The notes below the pieces were generated by a model. The model was given only the letters and a program-made list of their open reading frames with translations, ran no database searches and had not been told where the DNA came from. From Phenylobacterium deserti (GTDB lineage: Bacteria; Pseudomonadota; Alphaproteobacteria; Caulobacterales; Caulobacteraceae), in NCBI RefSeq assembly GCF_003254705.1, contig NZ_QFYR01000001.1, positions 868,001 to 932,000 on the forward strand: a DNA stretch of 64,000 nt, given 5' to 3'. Each line of letters opens with the position of its first letter. The stretch's first letter is position 1. Both the position numbers and the translations under genes were made by a program. This document shows, in pieces, positions 57,342-64,000 of this stretch.

Positions 57342-57369
57342 GGCGGCGGTACGCCTAATCGCATCGCCC

Positions 57370-57408
57370 ATGGCTTTCCGGGCTCGCACCACCTGGCGAT
57401 GGCGCTGA
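57370..57408 (+). CDS. putative Trp-containing leader peptide upstream of trpS
   Basis: A 12-codon [15 protein letters not shown], with two Trp codons next to its stop, 76 bp before trpS, followed by mutually exclusive stem-loops. This is the layout of a tryptophan attenuation leader. It has no strong Shine-Dalgarno, and TGG codons are common in GC-rich DNA, so coincidence remains possible. Confidence 0.35.
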   Translation: MAFRARTTWRWR

Positions 57409-57417
57409 CCGCGCCTT

Positions 57418-57450
57418 GTCGCGCCGCTTCCCGAGCGGCGCCCTCGCGAC
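57418..57450 (+). promoter_or_regulatory. alternative stem-loops in the trpS leader
   Basis: Hairpin A: GCGCCGCT (57421-57428) with AGCGGCGC (57434-57441). Hairpin B: GTCGCG (57418-57423) with CGCGAC (57445-57450), which reuses bases 57421-57423, so the two cannot both form fully. No U-tract follows, so it may act on translation or rho-dependent termination. Confidence 0.4.
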
Positions 57451-57484
57451 CCTTGACCTTCCAGAATTTAGAAGCCGCACAACC

Positions 57485-58516
57485 ATGACCGACCAAGCTC
57501 CGGCGCCCTACGCGGGCCCCCAGCGCGTGCTCTCCGGCGTCCAGCCGTCCGGCAACCTCCACCTGGGCAACTATCTTGGCGCCCTGGTGAAGTTCGCCCG
57601 CCTGCAGCACGAGATTGAGACCTTCATCTTCATCGCCGACCTGCACGCCATCACCGTGTGGCAGGACCCGGCCAAGCTGAAGGACCAGGTGCGCGAGATC
57701 GCCGCCGCCTATCTGGCGACCGGCCTCGATCCGAACGTCGCCACCATCTTCGCCCAGTCCGCCGTGCCGCAGCACAGCGAGCTGGCGTGGGTGTTCAACT
57801 GCGTCGCCCGCCTCGGCTGGCTCGACCGGATGACCCAGTTCAAGGAGAAGAGCGGCAAGCACAAGGAGCGCGCCAGCGTCGGGCTCTACACCTACCCGGT
57901 GCTGCAGGCGGCCGACATCCTCGTCTACAAGGCAACCCACGTGCCGGTGGGCGAGGACCAGAAGCAGCACCTGGAGCTGACTCGCGACATCGCCCAGAAG
58001 TTCAACAACGACTTCAACGCTCCGGGCTTCTTCCCCCTGCCCGAGCCGGTGACGCAGGGGCCGGGCGCCCGGGTGATGAGCCTGCGCGACGGCTCGGCCA
58101 AGATGAGCAAGTCGGATCCGTCCGAATATTCGCGCATCAGCCTGACGGACGACCCCGACGCCATCTCGCAGAAGATCCGCAAGGCCCGCACCGACGCCGA
58201 GCCGCTGCCGGAAACCTCCGAGGGCCTCAGCGAGCGTCCGGAAGCCAAGAACCTGGTGGGCATCTACGCGGCGCTCGCCGGTAAGACCGAGGCGGAGGTG
58301 CTGGCGGAGTTCGCGGGCCAGGGCTTCGGCGCCTTCAAGCCAAAGCTGGCGGACCTGGCGGTCTCGGTGATGGGCCCGATCGGCGGAGAGATGCGTCGTC
58401 TGCTGGCAGATCCGGCCGAGATCGACCGGGTGCTGGCCAAGGGCGGCGAGCGAGCGCGCGCCGTGGCCGAGCCGCATATGGCCGAGGTCCGCAAACTGGT
58501 GGGCTTCTGGGGCTGA
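57485..58516 (+). CDS. trpS: tryptophanyl-tRNA synthetase
   Basis: Class I aminoacyl-tRNA synthetase, 343 residues from ATG 57485. HIGH-like motif [22 protein letters not shown] loop [15 protein letters not shown], and the tryptophan-binding [11 protein letters not shown]. Follows murJ on the same strand after a 143-bp leader with a possible Trp-codon peptide. Confidence 0.97.
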   Translation: MTDQAPAPYAGPQRVLSGVQPSGNLHLGNYLGALVKFARLQHEIETFIFIADLHAITVWQDPAKLKDQVREIAAAYLATGLDPNVATIFAQSAVPQHSELAWVFNCVARLGWLDRMTQFKEKSGKHKERASVGLYTYPVLQAADILVYKATHVPVGEDQKQHLELTRDIAQKFNNDFNAPGFFPLPEPVTQGPGARVMSLRDGSAKMSKSDPSEYSRISLTDDPDAISQKIRKARTDAEPLPETSEGLSERPEAKNLVGIYAALAGKTEAEVLAEFAGQGFGAFKPKLADLAVSVMGPIGGEMRRLLADPAEIDRVLAKGGERARAVAEPHMAEVRKLVGFWG

Positions 58517-58565
58517 CCTTCGGGGAGGTTGCCAGCCGCGCCGAGCCGCGCCACCGTTCCTGACG

Positions 58566-59039
58566 ATGAGCAGCCGCAAGTTCCTGGTCGTTTCGGACGA
58601 CACGCCCGAGTTCCGCACGGCGCTGCGGTTCGCCTGCCGCCGTGCGCGCTCGACGGGCGGCCACGTCGCTATCCTGCGCGTGATCGAGCCAGCGGTGTTC
58701 GAGCACTGGAGCGGCGTGCGCGAGGAGATAGAGCGGCAGGAGCGCGCCGAGGCGGAAGCTCAGCTGCAGGAGGTGGCCGAGTTCGTGCTCGAGGCCACCG
58801 GCCTGCCGCCCGAGTTCCTGATCCTCCACGCCGACAACGTGCGCGCCGGCATCAAGAAGGCCATCGGCGAGGACCCCGACATCAAGATCCTGGTGCTGGC
58901 GACCTCCGTCAGCGGGCGAGGACCCGGTCCTATCGTCGCCGCCCTGGCCAAGGACGGCGTTAAGTGGGGCGGCCGCAAAGTGCCCGTCACTCTCGTGCCC
59001 GGCGACCTGACGGACGAGGAGATCGCCGATTTGGCGTGA
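58566..59039 (+). CDS. universal stress protein family protein
   Basis: 157 residues: N-terminal KFLVVSDDTPEFRTALRFACRR and a C-terminal ATP-binding-like stretch (TSVSGRGPGPIVAALAKDGV) of the UspA fold. EEIERQERAEAEAQLQEVAEF forms a helix. Probably cytoplasmic, in the trpS-fur string. Confidence 0.85.
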   Translation: MSSRKFLVVSDDTPEFRTALRFACRRARSTGGHVAILRVIEPAVFEHWSGVREEIERQERAEAEAQLQEVAEFVLEATGLPPEFLILHADNVRAGIKKAIGEDPDIKILVLATSVSGRGPGPIVAALAKDGVKWGGRKVPVTLVPGDLTDEEIADLA

Positions 59040-59075
59040 CTTGCGCAGGGGGCGCCGCGGCGCCACATCTGGCGC

Positions 59076-59648
59076 ATGTTCATCCAGACCGAGACCACCC
59101 CGAACCCCGAGGTCCTGAAGTTCCTGCCGGGCCGCACCGTGCTTGGGGAAGGGACGCGCGATTTCCGCGACGCCGACGAGGCTCAGGTCTCGCCGCTGGC
59201 CTCCGACCTGTTCGATCTGGAAGGCGTCACCCGGGTGTTTTTCGGCCCGGACTTCGTCACGGTCGGTAAGCACCCCTCGTTCGACTGGCCGCACCTGAAG
59301 GCGCCGATCCTGGCCGCCATCATGGACCACTTCACCTCGAACCGCCCCCTGTTCAACGAGGCGAGCGAGACGGCCGGCGGACATGACGAAGGCGAGTACG
59401 AGGGCGAAACCGCCCAGATCGTCGCCGAGATCAAGGACCTCCTCGACAGCCGCATCCGCCCGGCCGTGGCCCAGGATGGCGGCGACATCCTGTTCAACCG
59501 TTTCGACGCCGAGAGCGGCGTCGTGTGGCTCAGCATGCGCGGCGCCTGCTCCGGCTGCCCGTCCTCGTCCGCCACCCTTAAGGCGGGCGTGGAGAACATG
59601 CTCAAGCACTACGTCCCCGAAGTCACCCGCGTCGAACAGGCCCTTTAA
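59076..59648 (+). CDS. NifU/NFU-type Fe-S cluster scaffold protein
   Basis: 190 residues: N-terminal Nfu_N domain (MFIQTETTPNPEVLKFLPGR) and C-terminal NifU domain (AVAQDGGDILFNRF ... RGACSGCPSSSATLKAGVENML) with the CxxC cluster site. Delivers Fe-S clusters to target proteins such as the radical SAM enzymes. Confidence 0.95.
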   Translation: MFIQTETTPNPEVLKFLPGRTVLGEGTRDFRDADEAQVSPLASDLFDLEGVTRVFFGPDFVTVGKHPSFDWPHLKAPILAAIMDHFTSNRPLFNEASETAGGHDEGEYEGETAQIVAEIKDLLDSRIRPAVAQDGGDILFNRFDAESGVVWLSMRGACSGCPSSSATLKAGVENMLKHYVPEVTRVEQAL

Positions 59649-59678
59649 GGCCGCCGGCCGATCGGCTAGGCGAGGCCG

Positions 59679-60311
59679 ATGATCGTCCTGGGGCTGGACA
59701 CCTGCCTGAACGCCTGCTCGGTCGCCGTCCTCGACGGCGAGCGCGTGCTGGCGCATGAGACCGAGGTCATGGCCCGTGGCCACCAGGAGCGCTTGGCGCC
59801 AATGGCCGAGCGCGCCATGCAGGCGGCAGGTCTCGCCTTCAACCAGCTCGAGCGCATCGGCGTGACGGTGGGGCCGGGCTCCTTCACCGGCCTTCGGGTG
59901 GGTCTGGCCTTCGCCAAGGGGCTGGGCTCCGCCCTTTCCATCCCCATCGTCGCGGTGGGAACCCTGGAGGCGCTCGCCGGCGAGACGCCCGGGCTCGTCG
60001 TCGCTGCGATCGATGCGCGCCGGGACCAAGTCTATCTGCAGGGGTTCGAGAACGGCCGAGCCCTGATGGCGCCGGACGCGCTGTCGGTGGACGTCGCCGC
60101 CGCGCGACTTGCGGAACTCTCCATGGGACGTGAGGTGACGCTGGTGGGATCCGGCGCGCCGCTGCTGGCGGAGGTTCTACCCGCCGCAAAGGTTGTGGCC
60201 GCCGAAGGCGCCGACGCCCGTCAGGTGGCCCGCATCGCCGCCGCCGTGCGCACCCCTACGCCGCCGCGTCCTCTTTACCTGCGCGCGCCGGACGCCAAAC
60301 TTCCGGCATGA
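59679..60311 (+). CDS. tsaB: tRNA threonylcarbamoyladenosine biosynthesis protein TsaB
   Basis: Partner of TsaD in t6A37 synthesis. 210 residues of the ASKHA fold: LGLDTCLNACSVAVLDGERV, RIGVTVGPGSFTGLRVGLAFAKGL and AIDARRDQVYLQ. Overlaps rimI by 4 bp (ATGA), so they are coupled. Confidence 0.95.
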   Translation: MIVLGLDTCLNACSVAVLDGERVLAHETEVMARGHQERLAPMAERAMQAAGLAFNQLERIGVTVGPGSFTGLRVGLAFAKGLGSALSIPIVAVGTLEALAGETPGLVVAAIDARRDQVYLQGFENGRALMAPDALSVDVAAARLAELSMGREVTLVGSGAPLLAEVLPAAKVVAAEGADARQVARIAAAVRTPTPPRPLYLRAPDAKLPA

Positions 60312-60763
60312 GCCTGGCTTTCGCGACCCCTGGACAGGCGGCGACATTCGCCGCGGTCCACGCCCGGGCGTTTCCTTCGCCCTGGGGCGCCAGCGAGTTC
60401 GAGGAGCTGCTGGCCAGCCCCGGCGTGTTTGGCCTGCTGCACGGCGAGGCGGAAGCCATCGGCCTGGTGCTCTGCCGCATCGCAGCGGGCGAGATGGAGG
60501 TGCTGACGCTGGGCGTTTCCGGCGAGGCCCGCCGAAGCGGCGTCGGCCGCCAGCTGATGCTTGCCGCCCTGGCCAGCGCCAGGCAACTCGGCGCCCAGGA
60601 AGCCTTCCTCGAAGTGGCGGTGGACAACGATGCGGCCGTGGCGCTGTACGAGAGCCTCGGCTTCTCCCGTGCGGGCCTCAGGCGCGCTTACTACGATCGC
60701 GGGACCGCCGGGCGTGTGGACGCGCTCGTGATGCGTCTCGACCTGAGCGCCCCCGCCGCTTAG
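60308..60763 (+). CDS. rimI: ribosomal-protein-alanine/GNAT N-acetyltransferase RimI
   Basis: 151-residue GNAT enzyme after tsaB, as in the conserved tsaB-rimI pair. VLTLGVSGEARRSGVGRQLMLAAL holds the acetyl-CoA loop and FLEVAVDNDAAVALYESLGF is a RimI signature. Likely N-terminal acetyltransferase of ribosomal protein S18 or others. Confidence 0.9.
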   Translation: MSLAFATPGQAATFAAVHARAFPSPWGASEFEELLASPGVFGLLHGEAEAIGLVLCRIAAGEMEVLTLGVSGEARRSGVGRQLMLAALASARQLGAQEAFLEVAVDNDAAVALYESLGFSRAGLRRAYYDRGTAGRVDALVMRLDLSAPAA

Positions 60764-60800
60764 ACCTATCCTTCACGAACCACCCAGGGAGCTCGCGCCC

Positions 60801-61211
60801 GTGTCCGACCGCATCGAAAAGCTGTGCACCGAAAAGGGCATGCGCATGACCGATCAGCGTCGGGTCATCGCGCGCGTGCTGTCGGAAGCCCAGGACCACC
60901 CGGACGTGGAGGAGCTGCACCGCCGCGCCCACGCCGTGGACCCGCACATCTCCATCGCCACCGTCTACCGCACCGTGCGCCTGTTCGAAGAGGCCGGGAT
61001 CATCACCCGCCACGACTTTCGCGACGGCCGCTCCCGCTACGAGGAGCACCAGGACGAGCACCACGACCACCTCATCGATATGAAGACCGGCCAGGTCGTC
61101 GAGTTCATGGACCCCGAGATCGAGGCGCTCCAGGAAGCCATCGCCCGCAAGCTCGGCTACCGCCTCGTCGCCCACCGCCTCGAACTCTACGGCATGCCGC
61201 TGGAGGACTAG
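60801..61211 (+). CDS. fur: ferric uptake regulator Fur
   Basis: 136-residue Fe(II)-responsive repressor from GTG 60801. Winged helix: MRMTDQRRVIARVLSEAQDHPDVEELHRRA and ISIATVYRTVRLFEEAGII. Metal-binding EEHQDEHHDHLIDM with clustered His is present; the C-terminal CxxC zinc site is absent, as in alphaproteobacterial Fur. Ends the string; in related genomes miaB usually follows, here a convergent CHAT gene lies next. Confidence 0.94.
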   Translation: MSDRIEKLCTEKGMRMTDQRRVIARVLSEAQDHPDVEELHRRAHAVDPHISIATVYRTVRLFEEAGIITRHDFRDGRSRYEEHQDEHHDHLIDMKTGQVVEFMDPEIEALQEAIARKLGYRLVAHRLELYGMPLED

Positions 61212-61233
61212 GCTCGGGCTCGGTTGTTCGCGA

Positions 61234-64000
61234 TTACCGCTCTCGCAGCTTGAAGATCGCCGCTTGGCCGGCGACGGCTCCGCCGACCAGGATCTCGCCG
61301 GAGGGCTGGGCCAAGGCGGTGGTGACGTAGATGTTGGAGCCGGAGTCGAGCAGGCGCGGCGTGGAGGGACGGCCGCGCCGGTCGAGCGTGACCAGCAGGC
61401 CGGAGTAGGTGTCCGGGAAGGGTCGCAGGGCGTAGGGGTCAGCCCTGGCCGCAGCGGCGACATCCGGCGCGCGGTAGTCGGTGACATTGGCCTTGCTGGC
61501 CGCAGCGAAGGCGCCGCCCGGGGTCAGCGCCAGGGTGCGCACCTGCGAGGCGCCCAGGTTGGCGTCCTCATACAGCGTCCGCGGGGCGAGCTTGTCGTCC
61601 AACGCCAGCACCACCGCCCGATCTTCGCCGCAGGGCGTGCGGCGGGCGCCGCCCAGCCAGACGCCCCGCCCCTGCGCCACGGCCGCTATGACCGACACGC
61701 CGTCGAAGGTCTGCGCTGCGAGCGTCTGGCCTGTGGCGAGGTCCCGCAGCTCGATCAGCGTGGCGCGCTGCGGCCGGCAGGTCGCCGCGTCATAGTCGTC
61801 GAGGCCCTCCAGCGGCAGGACCGTCGCACCGACATAGGTCACCGTCACCAGCAGCCGGTTTCCGAGCGGGGTCACGGTCGCGGATTCGATCGCCTCGGCG
61901 GCCGGCGTGCTGACGGTGAACAGGCCGCGCGGCCGCAGGTCTGCGCCGACCGCCAGCAGGTGCAGGCGGCCGCCGCCCGCACCCGGCGCGTCACGCAAGT
62001 TCAGTTCGCCGACGGCCACCACCGCCTGCTCGCCATCCAGCCGCGCCGCCGCCATCGGAAATGCATCAACGCTGGCGAGCCCCGCCCCCAGGGTCTCGCC
62101 GGCGCGGGCGCCGTCAGGTTTCAACAGCGTCAGCTTGGGCGCGTATCGTCCTGCGGGCGTGAGAGCATAGCCGCCGCTCAGCAGCCCGGCGTCCAGTTGA
62201 ACCAAGACGCGAGAGGCGCCGTCGGCGGTCGCCTCCCGCCAAAGCTCCGAGCCGCTCCCGCTCGCCAGCCGCACGGCCGCGGCTTGTCGGCCGTCAGCGT
62301 CCTTGTCGGCGATCAGCCGGGCGGCGACGCCGCCGGGCGCCTGCGCCAGCGACAGCACCTCGCCGCCGCGCTCTGTCAGCACCTCCACGCCCGATAGCGC
62401 CGGCTTGGCGGTTTCGGCCGCGGCTGGAGGCGTTCCATCGCCCAGAATCACGAACGGCGCCCAGAACCTGGGATGCAGGTAAGCCCGGCTCGGCGGCGCA
62501 GCCAGAAAGGATCTCTGCGCCTGCGCCAGGGCCTCGGCCGGTCCGAGCCCCTGGTCGCGCAGCCGGGCGAACAGACCGGTCACCACCTGCTTGCCGGTCT
62601 CGGAGTTGACCGGCCACAGCGTGCCAAGCGTTGACGGCGTGCCGGCGACCGCAAACGCCGACGACAGCGCCGGCAGATCCTGCGCCATCTGCGTCATGTC
62701 GAAGTTGGCGGTGTTGCAGGCCGACAGCGCCACAAAGCGAGCGCGCAGGTTCAGGTCCGCGATCTCGGAGGCGGTCAGCAGGCCATCGTCATTGGGATCG
62801 GCCGCGGACACCGGCGTGAAGACGAGCGCCGGCTCCGCCAGCCCCTGCAGATCGTCGCGGATGAGGCCATGCGTGGCGAAAGACAGGTAACGGTAGGCCC
62901 CCACCATCTCCTGGCGCCAGCCCCGCTCCGTCGCTTGGCCCTGCAGAAGCAGGCGGGAGGAGCGGAAGCCCTTGGCTGAGGCCTCCAGCTCGTCGCGGGT
63001 TTCCGGCAGCGGCTCCAGTCCATCCAGCCGCACGCCCGACCGTAGCCCGCGCAGCACCACCTTGGTTGCGTCTTCGCCGGCCGCCGTCGAGCCGCCCAGC
63101 ACCGGATCACCGACGCCGAGGAAATCCAGGTCCCCGCCCGTTCCGCCGCCAGTGCGGCTGGCCAGGATCACCCCCGCCGAGCCCGCGTAGCTGATCGCGT
63201 GGCGCTTCACGAGCCAGTCCCCCGCGCCAAGGTCATAGCCGCGCTGGAGCTTCGGAGGCGCGCTGGCTGGCAGGGCGGCGAGCGGAACCGGGGCGCCCGC
63301 CGTTCCGGAAAGCCAGATGAGGCGGTCGCCTGGCTTGAGGCAGGGTTCGAACGGCCGGATCAGAACATCGTAGAGCCGGACCGCTGCCTCAACAGGGTAC
63401 TGGGAGTCCGCGTCCTCCGAAGGCGCGTGCCCGGCCGTCAGCGCCGCCTGCACCAGCCGCCCGTCCAGTCGCAGCCGCGCCGCATTCACGGGAGCATAGC
63501 TCTGCATCGCGCCGTCACGTCGGACACACAGCAACGCGTGACCGCCCGCCGTCTTGGAGAGGGCCAGCACCGCCTCGTCCGGGCCGAGCACGGTTTGCAG
63601 CTGGCGCAGGCTGACCAGCGAGATCGCAGCCGGGTCCCCAAGCTGCGCCTCGGCCGCCGCAATCCGTCGGTCGAAGTCGGCGATCAGCTGCCGTCGGGCG
63701 ATGTCGTGCTGCAGGATGGCCGCCGACGAGGGCGGCTCGAGCATGCGCAGGGCCACACCCTGGATCTGCTGACGCACAAGTCGATCACGCCGCGCCGTCA
63801 GCCGCAGCATCTGATGGGTGGTGCGTCGAGTAATTTCATCCTTGGCCGAGGCCAGCCGGGTGAGAGCCTCCGCATCGAACGACGGGCCGGTGCGCCCAGC
63901 CAGCTGGTGCAGGGCGAAGGCCGTCTCGGCATCCAGGCTGCGGTCGTCCGTGTGCGTCAGAACAAGTCCGATCAGCCGCTGGTCGAGCAGGCCAGGTCGC
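61234..64000 (-). CDS. CHAT-domain caspase-like protein, 5' end outside window
   Basis: Frame open from base 64000 to a stop at 61234, about 921 visible residues. Counted from the internal ATG 63810, the CHAT domain (caspase-like peptidase) spans residues ~145-465: YDVLIRPFEPCLKPGDRLIW, catalytic His314 in FATHG and Cys365 in ALSACNT, then GTLWPVN and FWAPFVILGDG. The preceding residues are helical and likely the end of a TPR region upstream of the window. A C-terminal ~390-residue tail has repeated beta-strand-like segments (WLGGARR, GNRLLVTVTY, GGAFAAASKANV, GEILVGGAVAG) that suggest a beta-propeller. Role unknown; CHAT proteins can act in defense or stress. Confidence 0.85.
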   Translation of the reverse strand, partial: RPGLLDQRLIGLVLTHTDDRSLDAETAFALHQLAGRTGPSFDAEALTRLASAKDEITRRTTHQMLRLTARRDRLVRQQIQGVALRMLEPPSSAAILQHDIARRQLIADFDRRIAAAEAQLGDPAAISLVSLRQLQTVLGPDEAVLALSKTAGGHALLCVRRDGAMQSYAPVNAARLRLDGRLVQAALTAGHAPSEDADSQYPVEAAVRLYDVLIRPFEPCLKPGDRLIWLSGTAGAPVPLAALPASAPPKLQRGYDLGAGDWLVKRHAISYAGSAGVILASRTGGGTGGDLDFLGVGDPVLGGSTAAGEDATKVVLRGLRSGVRLDGLEPLPETRDELEASAKGFRSSRLLLQGQATERGWRQEMVGAYRYLSFATHGLIRDDLQGLAEPALVFTPVSAADPNDDGLLTASEIADLNLRARFVALSACNTANFDMTQMAQDLPALSSAFAVAGTPSTLGTLWPVNSETGKQVVTGLFARLRDQGLGPAEALAQAQRSFLAAPPSRAYLHPRFWAPFVILGDGTPPAAAETAKPALSGVEVLTERGGEVLSLAQAPGGVAARLIADKDADGRQAAAVRLASGSGSELWREATADGASRVLVQLDAGLLSGGYALTPAGRYAPKLTLLKPDGARAGETLGAGLASVDAFPMAAARLDGEQAVVAVGELNLRDAPGAGGGRLHLLAVGADLRPRGLFTVSTPAAEAIESATVTPLGNRLLVTVTYVGATVLPLEGLDDYDAATCRPQRATLIELRDLATGQTLAAQTFDGVSVIAAVAQGRGVWLGGARRTPCGEDRAVVLALDDKLAPRTLYEDANLGASQVRTLALTPGGAFAAASKANVTDYRAPDVAAAARADPYALRPFPDTYSGLLVTLDRRGRPSTPRLLDSGSNIYVTTALAQPSGEILVGGAVAGQAAIFKLRER

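Overview
The window is GC-rich, densely coded chromosomal DNA from an alphaproteobacterium. Gene content and order point to the Caulobacterales (a Caulobacter or Phenylobacterium-like genome): rpsT directly upstream of dnaA, GANTC (CcrM-type) sites in the dnaA promoter region, a phosphate-porin-like outer membrane protein, and the usual alphaproteobacterial housekeeping strings. The genus is inferred from gene content; no database search was made. No tRNA, rRNA, CRISPR, insertion sequence or prophage was seen.

Layout. (1) 1-8.9 kb: maeB (3' end outside the window), a TetR regulator divergent from a glutathione S-transferase with paired operators, dapB, dut, an OprP-like porin, coaBC and a small lipoprotein. 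(2) 8.9-16.1 kb: ubiB and ubiE divergent from mutM, then a TraB/GumN protein, an enoyl-CoA hydratase, rpsT and dnaA. The rpsT-dnaA gap is the only gene-free stretch over 300 bp and holds a terminator, three GANTC sites and leader hairpins. (3) 16.1-19.5 kb: a two-gene, translationally coupled cassette of a free-standing A-T-TE nonribosomal peptide synthetase and a protein of unknown function. This is the best candidate for an undescribed biosynthetic system here. (4) 19.7-33 kb: the translation/RNA block rimP-nusA-ylxR-infB-(amine oxidase, cytochrome c, lipoprotein)-rbfA-truB-rpsO-pnp on the minus strand, headed by a strong promoter and a leader terminator. (5) 33-42.8 kb: ppa, trmB, an exported RraA-like protein, and the minus-strand string miaB-phoH-ybeY-corC-lnt-XRE regulator-metK-DUF1232. 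(6) 42.9-52.7 kb: mutS among accessory genes (SGNH hydrolase, GNAT, SDR, erythromycin-esterase-like protein, lone ABC ATPase, zinc-finger protein, glycosyltransferase). (7) 52.8-61.2 kb: the plus-strand string glnD-murJ-trpS-usp-nfu-tsaB-rimI-fur. (8) 61.2 kb to the end: a large CHAT-domain protease-like gene whose 5' end lies outside the window.

Most genes serve replication initiation, DNA repair, translation, tRNA modification, envelope assembly and nutrient sensing. The accessory genes are inserted singly or in pairs between conserved blocks. The main regulatory observations are a GANTC-bearing dyad in front of dnaA, an attenuator-like terminator in the rimP-nusA leader, a Trp-codon leader peptide in front of trpS, a palindrome inside the metK promoter, and duplicated operators in the tetR/gst intergenic region. 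Coordinates and starts were read by hand; start codons are given with their ribosome-binding evidence where this mattered.
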